Below, one piece after another: positions 8,223 through 17,896 of a DNA stretch of 50,250 nucleotides; within the stretch, counting starts at the first letter, position 1; the number at the start of each line of letters is the position of its first letter. Source of the DNA: BOG-938 sp035524315 (GTDB lineage Bacteria; Pseudomonadota; Alphaproteobacteria; Caulobacterales; Caulobacteraceae); contig DATKPD010000029.1 in assembly GCA_035524315.1 (NCBI GenBank), positions 1 through 50,250 on the forward strand, given 5' to 3'. A program made the position numbers and the translations under genes. Below the pieces are notes generated by a model that was given only the letters and a program-made list of their open reading frames with translations, was not told the origin of the DNA and ran no database searches.

Positions 8223-9236
8223 ATGGATACAGACGCTTTCATCGCCGGCCTGCCCAAGGCCGAACTGCACATCCATATCGAGGGCAGCCTCGAACCGGAA
8301 ATGATGTTCGCCCTGGCCAGACGCAATCGGGTGGACATCCCCTTCGCCGACGCCGAGGCGGTGCGCGCGGCCTATGATTTCAAGAACCTGCAGGATTTCC
8401 TCGACCTCTATTACCAGGGTGCGGACGTGCTGCGCACCGAACAGGATTTCCACGACCTGGCCGCGGCCTATTTCGCCAAAGCCGCCGCGGACACCGTGAC
8501 CCACGCCGAAATCTTCTTCGATCCGCAGACCCACACCGCGCGCGGCGTCCCGTTCGCGGTGGTGATGAACGGCCTTCTGTCCGCTATGGCTGAGGCCAAG
8601 GTCGGCTATGGCCTGACCTCGGGCCTGATCCTGTGCTTCCTGCGCCATCTTCCCGAGGACGACGCCTTGGAGACCCTTCGCCAGGCCGGGCCGTGGCTGG
8701 ACCGGATCGTCGGCGTGGGACTGGATTCCTCGGAGGTCGGCCATCCGCCGAGCAAGTTCCAGCGCGTGTTCGCCGCCGCCGGCGAACGGGGCCTGAAACG
8801 CGTGGCCCATGCCGGCGAAGAGGGTCCGCCGGCCTATGTGCGCGAGGCGCTGGACTTGCTGCATGTGGACCGGATCGACCATGGCAACCGCTCGCTGGAG
8901 GACGCGGCGCTAACGGCGCGGCTGGCGCAGTCGCACATGACCCTGACCGTCTGTCCGCTGTCGAACCTCAAGCTGTGCGTGGTGGGCGACATGGCGGCCC
9001 ACCCCATCCGTCAGATGCTGGACCTCGGCCTGGCGGCGACGGTCAATTCCGACGATCCGGCCTATTTCGGGGGCTATGTGAACGACAACTTCCGCGCCGT
9101 CGCCCCTGCCCTGTCGCGAGGCGACCTCGTGACCCTGGCGCGCAACAGTTTCATCGGCAGCTTTCTGCCTCAAGCCGAAATCGACGCCCACCTTGCCCGC
9201 ATCGACGCCTACGCAGCCGCCCACGGCGACGCATGA
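8223..9236 (+). CDS. Adenine deaminase (adenine aminohydrolase, COG1816 Pa0148/Aah1-like)
   Basis: 337-residue zinc amidohydrolase converting adenine to hypoxanthine plus ammonia. Metal and catalytic residues are all present: AELHIHIEG (His16, His18), VAHAGEEGPP (His196, Glu199), RIDHG (His220) and NSDDPAYFGGY (Asp277/278). The VGHPPSKFQRVF and HAGEEGPP stretches are those of the Pseudomonas Pa0148 and yeast Aah1 group, which act on adenine rather than adenosine. ATG 8223 is chosen because GGAGG lies about nine bases upstream; ATG 8199 has no such site. AMP nucleosidase follows 46 nt downstream, so the pair would take AMP to hypoxanthine via adenine. Confidence 0.92.
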   Translation: MDTDAFIAGLPKAELHIHIEGSLEPEMMFALARRNRVDIPFADAEAVRAAYDFKNLQDFLDLYYQGADVLRTEQDFHDLAAAYFAKAAADTVTHAEIFFDPQTHTARGVPFAVVMNGLLSAMAEAKVGYGLTSGLILCFLRHLPEDDALETLRQAGPWLDRIVGVGLDSSEVGHPPSKFQRVFAAAGERGLKRVAHAGEEGPPAYVREALDLLHVDRIDHGNRSLEDAALTARLAQSHMTLTVCPLSNLKLCVVGDMAAHPIRQMLDLGLAATVNSDDPAYFGGYVNDNFRAVAPALSRGDLVTLARNSFIGSFLPQAEIDAHLARIDAYAAAHGDA

Positions 9237-9282
9237 CCGCTGGACGGTGGATCGGCCCGCGCCCAGGCCTTAAGAACAAGGC

Positions 9283-10734
9283 ATGCAAGACTTGAAGAAC
9301 GCCGACGCCATCGTCGAAAAGCTCAACGCCGAATACCAGCGCTCGGTCGCCGCGCTCAAAGCCGATCTGAACGCCTATCTGAACCACCGCACCGCGCCCG
9401 ATCCCGCCCGGCGCGCCGAGGGCGCCTATGTCTATCCCGCCGTGCGTCTGACCTACGCCGGCCAGGGCCCGGCGCCGCACCTGCCGCGCGCCTTCGCCCG
9501 CTTCAGTCAGGCGGGGTCGTACATGACCACCGTGACCCGACCGGACCTGTTCGGCCCCTATCTGACCGAGCAGCTGTCGCTGCTGCTGGCCGACTTCGAG
9601 GTCGAGGTCGAGGTGGTGCGCTCGCGCCAGGAAATCCCCTTCCCCTATGTGCTCGACGGCTCGATCGACCTGGGCGCCGCGGACGTGACAGCGGCGGAGC
9701 TGGCCCGGCATTTCCCGTCCACCGAACTGGCCTTCATCGGCGACGAGGTGGCCGACAGCCTGTGGCGCAACAGCGAGGGCGAGGATCGGCCCCTGACCCT
9801 GTTCGACGGCCTGCGCACCGACTTCTCTCTCGCGCGGCTGACGCACTACACCGGTTCGCCCGCCGACCGGGTGCAGGGCTATGTGCTGTTGACCAACTAC
9901 CACCGCTACGTCGACGAGTTCGTCCGCTGGGGCCTGACCCAGCTCAAGGACCCTGATAGCCCCTATCAGGCCCTGTGCTGCCCAGGCGTGGTGATCACCC
10001 GCGACACGCCCGATCCGGAGCAGGTCGCGGCGGCCTCCAGTTGGCGTCGCCACCAGATGCCGGCCTACCATCTGGTCGCGCCCGGCCGGCGCGGGGTGTC
10101 CTTGATCAACATCGGCGTGGGCCCGTCCAACGCCAAGACCATCACCGACCACCTGGCGGTGCTGCGGCCCGAGGCATGGCTGATGATCGGTCACTGCGGC
10201 GGGCTGCGCGCCACCCAGGCGATCGGCGACTATGTGCTGGCCCACGCCTATCTGCGCGACGACCATGTGCTCGACAGCGTGCTGCCGCCTGAGATCCCCG
10301 TGCCCGCCCTGGCGGAGGTGCAGGTCGCGCTGCAGCGGGCGGCCGAGATCGTCACGGGCGAGAGCGGCGATGCGCTCAAGAGCCGCCTGCGCACCGGCAC
10401 GGTGGTGACCACTGACGACCGCAACTGGGAACTTCACTACGCCCGCTCGGCCCTGCGCTTCAACCAGTCGCGCGCGGTGGCCATTGACATGGAAAGCGCC
10501 ACCATCGCCGCCCAGGGCTACCGCTTCCGCACGCCCTACGGCACCTTGCTGTGCGTGTCCGACAAGCCGCTGCACGGCGAGATCAAGCTTCCCGGCCAAG
10601 CCAACGCCTTCTACGAGCGCGCCATCTCCCAGCACCTGCGCATCGGCATCAAGGCCATGGACCTGCTGCGCGAGGAAGGCGCGCGCCTGCACTCGCGCAA
10701 GCTGCGCAGTTTCGACGAGCCGCCGTTCCGCTGA
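9283..10734 (+). CDS. amn: AMP nucleosidase
   Basis: 483 residues, essentially the length of E. coli Amn (484). It hydrolyses AMP to adenine and ribose 5-phosphate. The N-terminal AMP-binding domain contains YVYPAVRLTYAG and a TVTRPDLFGPYLTEQL segment. The C-terminal nucleoside-phosphorylase-like domain contains NIGVGPSNAKTITDHLAVLR, MIGHCGGLRATQAIGDYV, the AIDMESATIAAQGYRF ribose/phosphate site and a SDKPLHGEIKLPGQAN segment with the catalytic Asp. It follows adenine deaminase on the same strand and supplies that enzyme's substrate. Together they drain the adenylate pool to hypoxanthine without passing through IMP. Confidence 0.95.
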   Translation: MQDLKNADAIVEKLNAEYQRSVAALKADLNAYLNHRTAPDPARRAEGAYVYPAVRLTYAGQGPAPHLPRAFARFSQAGSYMTTVTRPDLFGPYLTEQLSLLLADFEVEVEVVRSRQEIPFPYVLDGSIDLGAADVTAAELARHFPSTELAFIGDEVADSLWRNSEGEDRPLTLFDGLRTDFSLARLTHYTGSPADRVQGYVLLTNYHRYVDEFVRWGLTQLKDPDSPYQALCCPGVVITRDTPDPEQVAAASSWRRHQMPAYHLVAPGRRGVSLINIGVGPSNAKTITDHLAVLRPEAWLMIGHCGGLRATQAIGDYVLAHAYLRDDHVLDSVLPPEIPVPALAEVQVALQRAAEIVTGESGDALKSRLRTGTVVTTDDRNWELHYARSALRFNQSRAVAIDMESATIAAQGYRFRTPYGTLLCVSDKPLHGEIKLPGQANAFYERAISQHLRIGIKAMDLLREEGARLHSRKLRSFDEPPFR

Positions 10735-10764
10735 GCCCTTGTCAAGCCGCGGGGAAGCGGACGA

Positions 10765-11172
10765 TCAGGCCGCCCAGCCCCAGTGCTCGGCCATGGCGCG
10801 CCTGAGCTTGGCGCCGATCATCGCGCCCACGACCGCCAGTATGCCGAGGGTGTCGGCGACCCAATCCCACACGTCGGCGTCGCGGCGCACCAGGGGCGTG
10901 GCCTGGATCACCTCGATCGCGGCCCCGGCGAACGACAACGACACGGCCAGGACCCACAGCGGCGTTCCCGGAAACGCCACGATCGCCAGGCCCATCAGGC
11001 CGAAGAACGCCGTGAAGTGCTCGGCCTTGTCCCAGGGAAACACCGATACGCCGTGGCCCGGCGGCGCGAACACGCCGTAACCGACCACCAAGCACGCCGC
11101 CGCGAAAGCGATCCGGGCGGCGATGAGCAAGGCTGCGTAGTGGGATGGGCCAGTCAGCGCCCGCCGCGGCAT
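10765..11172 (-). CDS. VanZ-like small membrane protein
   Basis: 135-residue protein with four hydrophobic segments and the features of the VanZ-like family: WDKAEHFTAFFGLMGLA, a central Glu in AAIEVIQA, and VWDWVADTLGILAV near the C-terminus. The family is widespread and mostly uncharacterised; the founding member gives modest teicoplanin resistance. The start has GAGGTCCC immediately upstream. It converges on amn and has no evident link to purine metabolism. Confidence 0.78.
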   Translation of the reverse strand: MPRRALTGPSHYAALLIAARIAFAAACLVVGYGVFAPPGHGVSVFPWDKAEHFTAFFGLMGLAIVAFPGTPLWVLAVSLSFAGAAIEVIQATPLVRRDADVWDWVADTLGILAVVGAMIGAKLRRAMAEHWGWAA

Positions 11173-11220
11173 GGGACCTCATAGGTTGCGGCGCCAGCGG
11201 TACACTGCCCGCACATCACG

Positions 11221-11248
11221 CAAAAGGGGCGACCGGCAGGTCGCCCCC
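11221..11248 (-). terminator. Rho-independent terminator of the TonB-dependent receptor gene
   Basis: A perfect 9-bp stem (GGGGCGACC at 11226-11234 pairing with GGTCGCCCC at 11239-11247, loop GGCA) lies 22 nt beyond the minus-strand stop at 11270. In the minus direction it is followed by a run of four T (AAAA at 11222-11225 on the plus strand). Confidence 0.8.
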
Positions 11249-11269
11249 GCGGCATCATCAGTACCAGCC

Positions 11270-13822
11270 TCAGAATTTCGCCTGCAGCCGGATTTCATAG
11301 GTGCGCGGGTCGCTGCGCACCAGGAAGTCGTTGCCGTAAAGGCTGGGCGACGGCGACCAGTTCATCCGGTCAGTCACGTTGTAGACCGAGAAAGTGACGG
11401 TGTACTGCTTCCACTCGTAGAACGCGGCCAGATTCCAAGTGTACTGCCAGGGTATGACCGGCGAGTGGTAGTAGTAGATGTTCTCTGCGGCGTTCACCGG
11501 CGTGACGCTGTTGGGCAGATCGGCGCCAGCGCCGAGCAGCCCGCCCAGATCCATGTAGCCCGAGGCGCTGAGCGAAATTGGACCGGTGACCTGCAGGCCT
11601 GAACGCAGGCCGAAGCCATTAGCGAACTTGTAATTGGCCAGCACGTTGAACAGATGTTCAGGCTGATCGGGCTGATTGACCTTCTGGCCAGACAGATAGC
11701 TGGCGTAGGTCCCGCCGCCGTCGATGTTCACGCCGGGATAGGCCGGGAAGTCATAGAACGTCGGTGGATTGTCCAGCGTGGACTTCACGAACGAATAGCT
11801 GGCGGTGACGTAGAGGTTCCGGTTCGGCTGGTAGTTGCCTTCCAACTCAACCCCGCGGGTATTGGCTCGATCGCTTTGGGTGTCGCCGTAGCCGACCCCG
11901 ATCTCGTGGATTTGGTCGAACACCGCGGTCGAGATGAAAAGCCGGTTGTCCAACAGATTGAACTTCGCGCCCGCCTCATAAAGGAAGCTGTTGCCGCGCA
12001 ACTGAGTGCTGTCGGGGACCAGGCCGTAGAGGTTGATGCCCCCCTCCCCGCCGTTCGGGTTGGGCGGGCTCTGCACCCAGTCAAACGTGGCGTACGCGCT
12101 GAAATGGGGATTGAACCGGTAGTCGAAGCTCAGGTTGGCGTCGCCAATGCCATATGCGCCGCTGGTATAATTCTGGGGCAAGTCGATCCCAGAATCATCA
12201 GTGGCGTCGGCGAGGCAGCTGTAGTCGCCTAGGCCGCCTGGGGCGCAATTCAGGGGATCATGCGTATGGTCCTGCAGCACATCCAGGCGCACCCCGAACA
12301 GCATGCTCAGTTTGTCGGTCATCTGCATGCGATTCTGGAAGAACACGCCGGTATCGTAGAGATCGGACACGCCGGTGTTCTGGCCGCCGACCGTGTCGCG
12401 CCCGAGCACCCCGTACGCCGTATTGCCGAACGCGGTCGTGAACGGCACCGCATCGCCGTAGGCCTGGTTGTCCGCCGCAAGGCGCCAACTGTTAGGAGCG
12501 CCCGACAGGTCCCAAACCGACACCGCTTCGTTCGAATAGTTGCTGATGTAATTGACGTGGGCGTAGCGGAACGTTGCCCCGAGCACGAACTGGTCGCGCA
12601 CCGAGGAATCCCACAAGTTCAGGTCGTAGTCCCCATTGAGCTGGGTCTTGTTCTCGATGGTCCATGAACCCTTGGAATTGTCAGCGTAGTAATACGACTC
12701 CAGGTTTTCGCTATCCTGATACATGAACAGGGTGTTGTTCTCGACGCTCAGGTGATCATTCAATTTCCACTTTTGAATCAGCTGGGCGTTGTAAAGCTTA
12801 GCGCGGGTCACAGTGCCAGGCGTCTCGTCGAGGGTGACGCGCGGATCGAGCTTAACCGTGGTTCCCGGCAGATAGGTGTAGGTGCCGAACCCGAAGATTT
12901 CATCCGGGGCCGCCTCGCCGGTCAGGTACTTGCCCGTGTTGATCAACTGCTGGTTCGCCCGGTTGATGCCGACATCCTCGACGTACTGGCCGATGTTGGC
13001 CTCAGCATTGAAATCAAGGGTGTAGTTATCGGTCGGCTGCCAGCGCAGGGCGCCGTAGAGCGCGTTGCGGTGCGACCAGTGGCCGGTGAAGTAGCTCCCG
13101 CTATCCTCGCCTGAATAGCTGAGGATCACCGCAAGTTCGTCCTTGATCAGCGGCATGCTGTAATCGACGCCCAGGCGGCGATTGTTCACCGTGTCCAGCG
13201 TCAAATTGACCAGAGCGGTCATGTGATCGAGGTTCGGCCGCTTGGTGATGAAGTCGATCTCGCCGCCCACGCCGGGGCCGGGGCCGTCGACTGCGCTGGC
13301 TGGTCCCTTGGTGATGTCAATGTTGGCGAAGGCGTCATAGTTGATGGGCACGCCGTAGCCGTTTTGGGTCAGGCTATCGCGCATGCCGTTGTAGAACACG
13401 TCGCCGTACTGGGTGCGAATGCGCGGGATGTTGGGCGTACCGAACGCCGCGTCGGTGTAGCTGGACGACGTCAGGTACGAGAACGCCCGCGGATCGTCGA
13501 TGTTGAGCGTTTCCAGCTGAGTGGTGGAGATCAGGGTGGTGTTACGCGGCGTGTCCATCACGCTCATGTCGATGCCGTAGGCGGAATCGGTCTGCATCCG
13601 CGTCGGCAGCACGGTTTCCTTATAGGGGACGCCATTGACCACCACCTCGTTGGCGGTGGCGTCGCTGGTCGCCGGGGCGGCGGCCGCATCGGCGGCCAGG
13701 GCGCGCAGCGGCGCGCCCACGGCCAGAGCCAGACCGAGCGCCGTAAAGCCTAAAAGGCGCGCGCGGCCCCGCTGCGCCCCAAACGACTTGCGCGGCGCGA
13801 GTGACGTTTGAATTTGTTGCAC
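11270..13822 (-). CDS. TonB-dependent outer-membrane receptor
   Basis: 850-residue receptor. A signal peptide (hydrophobic LLGFTALGLALAVGAPL, cleavage near ALA-AD) is followed by the start of a TonB-box-like region (NEVVVNGV). The plug domain has IPRIRTQYGDVFYNGMRD, NIDITKGPASAVDGPGPGVG and GEIDFITKRPN. A long barrel with alternating aromatic strands ends in the expected terminal Phe (EIRLQAKF). The start is GTG 13820-13822, preceded by TTTTTGGGGA (13832-13841 on the plus strand) at a good distance; the same leader motif precedes the second receptor at 26164. It lies between the amn and xdh groups, so a purine-related ligand is conceivable, but the sequence does not show the ligand. It ends at a strong terminator. 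Confidence 0.9.
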   Translation of the reverse strand: MQQIQTSLAPRKSFGAQRGRARLLGFTALGLALAVGAPLRALAADAAAAPATSDATANEVVVNGVPYKETVLPTRMQTDSAYGIDMSVMDTPRNTTLISTTQLETLNIDDPRAFSYLTSSSYTDAAFGTPNIPRIRTQYGDVFYNGMRDSLTQNGYGVPINYDAFANIDITKGPASAVDGPGPGVGGEIDFITKRPNLDHMTALVNLTLDTVNNRRLGVDYSMPLIKDELAVILSYSGEDSGSYFTGHWSHRNALYGALRWQPTDNYTLDFNAEANIGQYVEDVGINRANQQLINTGKYLTGEAAPDEIFGFGTYTYLPGTTVKLDPRVTLDETPGTVTRAKLYNAQLIQKWKLNDHLSVENNTLFMYQDSENLESYYYADNSKGSWTIENKTQLNGDYDLNLWDSSVRDQFVLGATFRYAHVNYISNYSNEAVSVWDLSGAPNSWRLAADNQAYGDAVPFTTAFGNTAYGVLGRDTVGGQNTGVSDLYDTGVFFQNRMQMTDKLSMLFGVRLDVLQDHTHDPLNCAPGGLGDYSCLADATDDSGIDLPQNYTSGAYGIGDANLSFDYRFNPHFSAYATFDWVQSPPNPNGGEGGINLYGLVPDSTQLRGNSFLYEAGAKFNLLDNRLFISTAVFDQIHEIGVGYGDTQSDRANTRGVELEGNYQPNRNLYVTASYSFVKSTLDNPPTFYDFPAYPGVNIDGGGTYASYLSGQKVNQPDQPEHLFNVLANYKFANGFGLRSGLQVTGPISLSASGYMDLGGLLGAGADLPNSVTPVNAAENIYYYHSPVIPWQYTWNLAAFYEWKQYTVTFSVYNVTDRMNWSPSPSLYGNDFLVRSDPRTYEIRLQAKF

Positions 13823-14115
13823 GTTCGGTAATCCCCAAAAATACCGGCGTCCGGGCCCTTCGCCTCATCGCCGCAACCCAACTGGAAACCTCATGCTGCA
13901 CTGCGTCACGGACTTCGGCTAGTGCGTTGCAAAATCATGACGGGCGCCGCGCCGGTGGGCGCCCATAAGGCGCCGACGCTCAGTCAGCGAGCGAAGCGCG
14001 CGACCGCCTGTCCGAGGCCGGACAAGAGTTGAACCGCCGGGCCCTGATGATTCAGGTTGATGCGGGTACGGGGGCGCGTGATGCTCATGTCTTTTGCAAG
14101 ATTGGGCGTCCCGCC

Positions 14116-15558
14116 ATGAATGGCGTCATCCGCTACTGGATGGACGGCGAGATTCGCCAGGTCGTCGGGGCCGACCCCACCACCACCCTGCTCGAACACC
14201 TGCGCGGCGACCTGCGCCGCACGGGGACGAAGGAGGGCTGCGCCGAGGGCGATTGCGGCGCCTGCACCGTAGTGGTGGGCGAGCTTGACGGCGACGCGGT
14301 CGCTTGGCGCGCGGTCAACGCCTGTATCCTGTTCCTGCCCATGATCGACGGGCGGGCTCTGATCACCGTGGAAAGCCTGACTCAGGGCGGATTGCATCCG
14401 GTGCAGCAGGCCATGGTCGACTGCCACGGCTCACAATGCGGGTTCTGCACGCCCGGCATCGTCATGTCGCTCTACGGCCGCGCCATCGGCGCCAAGGGGG
14501 CGGCTGGTCCGGTCGGCGAGACCCTGGCGGGCAACCTCTGTCGCTGCACCGGCTACGGCCCGATCATCGAGGCGGACCGTCGCATCGCCGCCGAGGCCGC
14601 GCCCCAGCCGGTGGAGGCCTTGCGGACATTGCGGCGCGAGACACCGCTCGACCTAGCGTTCGACGACGTCCTGTTCGGGGTCCAGCGCCGGTGGATCGCG
14701 CCGCGCACCCTGGACGAACTGGCCGATGCGGCCCTGACCCACCCTGAGGCGACTTTCGTGGCCGGCGCCACCGACATCGGCCTTTGGGTGACCAAGCTGC
14801 GTCGCGCCCTCGGCGTGTTGATCTCTCTGTCGGACGTGGCCGAACTGCGCGCCATCGGCCCAACGGCGCAAGGCCTTCGCATCGGCGGGGGCGCGCGCTA
14901 CGTCGACGCGCTCGCCCACCTGGCCGATCTGTCGCCCGACCTTGGCGAGATGATGCGGCGGCTGGGATCGACCCAGGTGCGCAACAGCGGCACGGTCGGC
15001 GGCAACATCGCCAACGGCTCGCCGATCGGCGACATGCCCCCGCCCCTGATCGCCCTGGGCGCGACCCTGGTCCTGCGGCGCGGCGGCGAGACCCGGCAAA
15101 TGCCGCTGGAAGATTTCTTCCTGGCCTATGGCCAACAGGACCGGCGCCCCGGCGAATTCGTTGAGGCGGTGATCGTGCCCCCCCCGGCGCCGGACGCGGT
15201 AATCCAGGTGTTCAAGCTGTCCAAGCGCTTCGACCAAGACATCTCGGCCGTATGCGCCGCCTTCCACCTGACGGTGCGAGACGGCGTTGTCATCGGCGCG
15301 CGGATCGCCTTCGGCGGCATGGCGGCCACGCCCAAGCGGGCGCACGCCTGCGAGGCCGCCCTGATCGGCCAGCCGTGGACGCAAGCGAGCGTCGAGGCCG
15401 GCGCGGCGGCCCTGGCCAGCGACTTCACGCCCCTGAGCGACATGCGCGCCTCGGCGGCCTATCGGCTGCTGGCCGCCCAGAACCTGCTGCGTAAGGCCCA
15501 CGCCGAAAGCGCAGGGTCCGGCGCCCCCACGCGCGTCCTGGCCTACGACCATGGCTGA
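14116..15558 (+). CDS. xdhA: Xanthine dehydrogenase small subunit (2Fe-2S and FAD domains)
   Basis: 480-residue iron-sulfur/FAD subunit of the Rhodobacter-type two-subunit xanthine dehydrogenase. The plant-type [2Fe-2S] cluster is formed by Cys42, 47, 50 and 70 (GCAEGDCGAC). The second cluster domain has QCGFCTPGIV (Cys108, 111) and NLCRCTGYGPI (Cys142, 144). The FAD domain follows, with FVAGATDIGLWV, GGGARYVD and STQVRNSGTVGGNIANGSP. ATG 14116 is preferred over the in-frame 14029 because the ferredoxin-like domain begins directly after it. The stop overlaps the xdhB start by eight bases (ATGGCTGA), indicating coupled translation. Confidence 0.94.
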   Translation: MNGVIRYWMDGEIRQVVGADPTTTLLEHLRGDLRRTGTKEGCAEGDCGACTVVVGELDGDAVAWRAVNACILFLPMIDGRALITVESLTQGGLHPVQQAMVDCHGSQCGFCTPGIVMSLYGRAIGAKGAAGPVGETLAGNLCRCTGYGPIIEADRRIAAEAAPQPVEALRTLRRETPLDLAFDDVLFGVQRRWIAPRTLDELADAALTHPEATFVAGATDIGLWVTKLRRALGVLISLSDVAELRAIGPTAQGLRIGGGARYVDALAHLADLSPDLGEMMRRLGSTQVRNSGTVGGNIANGSPIGDMPPPLIALGATLVLRRGGETRQMPLEDFFLAYGQQDRRPGEFVEAVIVPPPAPDAVIQVFKLSKRFDQDISAVCAAFHLTVRDGVVIGARIAFGGMAATPKRAHACEAALIGQPWTQASVEAGAAALASDFTPLSDMRASAAYRLLAAQNLLRKAHAESAGSGAPTRVLAYDHG

Positions 15559-17896
15559 CTCGGGAACCCCTGTGTCTGGACCGGTCCAGGGGGTGCATGT
15601 GTCCGTGCCGCATGACAGCGCCGAACGCCATGTCAGCGGCTCGGCGCTCTACATCGACGACCTGCCAGAGCCGGCGGGCATGCTGCATGTGCACCTGGCG
15701 CCTAGTCCGCACGCCCATGCCCGCATCGCGCGGATGGACCTGTCGGCGGTGCGCGCGGCGCCGGGCGTGGTGGCCGTGCTGAGCGCCGAGGATGTGCCGG
15801 GCGAGAACGATGTCAGCCCGGTGATCCACGACGACCGGCTGTTCGCCGACGGCGAGGTCTATTGCGTGGGCCAGAGCCTGTTCGCCGTCGCCGCCGAAAC
15901 CCTGCGCGAGGCGCGCGCCGCCGCCGCCCTGGCGGTGATCGACTATGAGGCCCTGCCCGCCGCCCTGACCATCGCCCAGGCCCGCGCGGCGGACCTGACG
16001 CTGGAGCCCTGCCAATACATGCGCCGGGGCGACGCCGAAGCGGCGATCGCGGCCGCGCCACGCCGCTTGAGCGGCCGGCTGGCCATCGGCGGTCAGGACC
16101 ATTTCTACCTCGAAGGCCAGGCAGCGCTGGTCGCGCCGATGGAGGGCGGCGACGTCCATGTGTGGAGTTCGACCCAGCATCCCAGCGAGGTCCAGCACCT
16201 GATCGCGCGGGTGCTGGACGTGCCTCACACGGCGGTGACGGTGGAGCTGCGGCGCATGGGCGGCGGCTTTGGCGGCAAGGAGACGCAGCCGGCCCTGTTC
16301 GCCGCCGCCGCGGCTTTGGTCGCGGTCAAGACCGGCCGCGCCGCCAAGTGCCGGCCGGACCGCGACGAAGACATGATCATGACCGGCAAGCGGCATGACT
16401 TCGAGGCGGACTACATGGTCGGCTTCGACGACGACGGCCGCATCGCGGGCGTTCGGTTCGACCTGGCCTCGCGTTGCGGAGCCACCACCGACCTGTCGCT
16501 GGCGATCAACGACCGGGCCATGTTCCACGCCGACAACGCCTATTTCCTGCCGACGGTCGAGATCGCCTCGCACCGCTTTCGCACCCACACCGTGTCGAAC
16601 ACTGCTTTTCGCGGCTTCGGCGGCCCGCAGGGCATGGTGGCGATCGAGCGGGTGATGGACGAGATCGCCCAGGCGACCGGGCTCGATCCGCTGGAGGTGC
16701 GCCGGCGCAATCTCTACGGCGGCGAGGGCCGCGACCTGACGCCCTATTTTCAGACGGTCGAGGACAATGCCGCGCCTCAGATCATCGACGAGTTGGCGGC
16801 CTCGTGCGCCTACGCCGAACGGCAGGCTGAGATCGACGCCTTCAATCGCCAGAGCCCTTACCTAAAGCGCGGTCTGGCGCTGACGCCAGTCAAGTTCGGC
16901 ATTTCCTTCACCACCACGCACCTGAACCAGGCCGGCGCCCTGATCCACCTCTACGCCGACGGCAGCATCATGCTGAACCACGGCGGGACCGAGATGGGCC
17001 AGGGGCTCAACACCAAGGTGCGCCAAGTGGTGTCCGAGGCGTTCCAGGTCCAGATCGAGCGCGTGAAGGTCACCTCGACCGTGACCGACAAGGTGCCCAA
17101 CACCTCGGCCACCGCCGCCTCCTCGGGCTCAGACCTCAACGGCATGGCCGCACTGGACGCCGCCGACAAGATCAAGGCGCGGCTGATCGCCTTCGCGGCC
17201 AAACGCTGGGCTTGCGCGCCGGAGGACGTGGCCTTCACGCCGGAGGGCCTCAAGGCGGGCGACCAGGTCATCCCCTTCGCCAAGCTGTGCCGCGAAGCCC
17301 ACCTCGGCCGCGTCTCGCTGTCGGCCGCCGGCTTCTACGCCACGCCCAAGATCGCCTACGACCGAGCCAACCATCGCGGACGGCCGTTCTACTATTTCGC
17401 CTATGGCGCGGCGGCGTCCGAGGTGGTGATCGACACCCTGACTGGCGAGATGAAGGTGCTGCGCGCCGACATCCTGCACGACGTCGGCCGATCGCTGAAC
17501 CCGGCCATCGACCTGGGTCAGATCGAGGGCGGCTTCATCCAGGGCATGGGCTGGTTGACCACCGAAGAGCTGGTGTTCGACGATCTGGGCCGGCTGCGCA
17601 CCCACGCGCCCTCGACCTATAAAATCCCCACCTGCAGCGACCGGCCGCCGGTGATGAACATTCACATCTGGCAGGCGGGCTGCAACATCGAGCCCACCAT
17701 CCACCGCTCCAAGGCCGTGGGCGAGCCGCCGCTGATGCTGGCCATCTCGGTGTTCAGCGCCATCGGCCGGGCGATCTCGGCGGTGGCCGATCACCGGTTC
17801 GCGCCCGAACTCGACGCCCCCGCCACGCCCGAGCGCATCCTCATGGCGGTGCAGGCGCTCAAGGCCCGCGCGGCGCGCGAGACCGCCGATGCGTGA
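15551..17896 (+). CDS. xdhB: Xanthine dehydrogenase large subunit (molybdopterin-binding)
   Basis: 781-residue catalytic subunit that hydroxylates hypoxanthine to xanthine and xanthine to urate. Molybdenum-cofactor and active-site motifs are clear: GGQDHFYLEGQ (Glu188), MGGGFGGKE (237-244), TAFRGFGGPQG (352-361), GGTEMGQGLNTK (478-489) and AVGEPPLML with the catalytic Glu725. The alignment by eye with mammalian XDH is collinear to the end (PSTYKIP, SPATPE-like DAPATPE). It overlaps xdhA and xdhC by eight bases each. Needs the cofactor-loading protein encoded next. Confidence 0.95.
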   Translation: MADSGTPVSGPVQGVHVSVPHDSAERHVSGSALYIDDLPEPAGMLHVHLAPSPHAHARIARMDLSAVRAAPGVVAVLSAEDVPGENDVSPVIHDDRLFADGEVYCVGQSLFAVAAETLREARAAAALAVIDYEALPAALTIAQARAADLTLEPCQYMRRGDAEAAIAAAPRRLSGRLAIGGQDHFYLEGQAALVAPMEGGDVHVWSSTQHPSEVQHLIARVLDVPHTAVTVELRRMGGGFGGKETQPALFAAAAALVAVKTGRAAKCRPDRDEDMIMTGKRHDFEADYMVGFDDDGRIAGVRFDLASRCGATTDLSLAINDRAMFHADNAYFLPTVEIASHRFRTHTVSNTAFRGFGGPQGMVAIERVMDEIAQATGLDPLEVRRRNLYGGEGRDLTPYFQTVEDNAAPQIIDELAASCAYAERQAEIDAFNRQSPYLKRGLALTPVKFGISFTTTHLNQAGALIHLYADGSIMLNHGGTEMGQGLNTKVRQVVSEAFQVQIERVKVTSTVTDKVPNTSATAASSGSDLNGMAALDAADKIKARLIAFAAKRWACAPEDVAFTPEGLKAGDQVIPFAKLCREAHLGRVSLSAAGFYATPKIAYDRANHRGRPFYYFAYGAAASEVVIDTLTGEMKVLRADILHDVGRSLNPAIDLGQIEGGFIQGMGWLTTEELVFDDLGRLRTHAPSTYKIPTCSDRPPVMNIHIWQAGCNIEPTIHRSKAVGEPPLMLAISVFSAIGRAISAVADHRFAPELDAPATPERILMAVQALKARAARETADA

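Noticed and set aside
9151..10692. 513-codon antisense open frame opposite amn
   Set aside because: Shadow of a G+C-rich gene; its translation is low-complexity and lacks any domain, while the plus-strand frame is a full-length AMP nucleosidase.
13927..14102. Two TTGCAARAT sequences (13927-13935, 14094-14102) before xdhA as a possible purine operator
   Set aside because: The half-sites are short, far apart and not found before the other purine genes in a convincing form.
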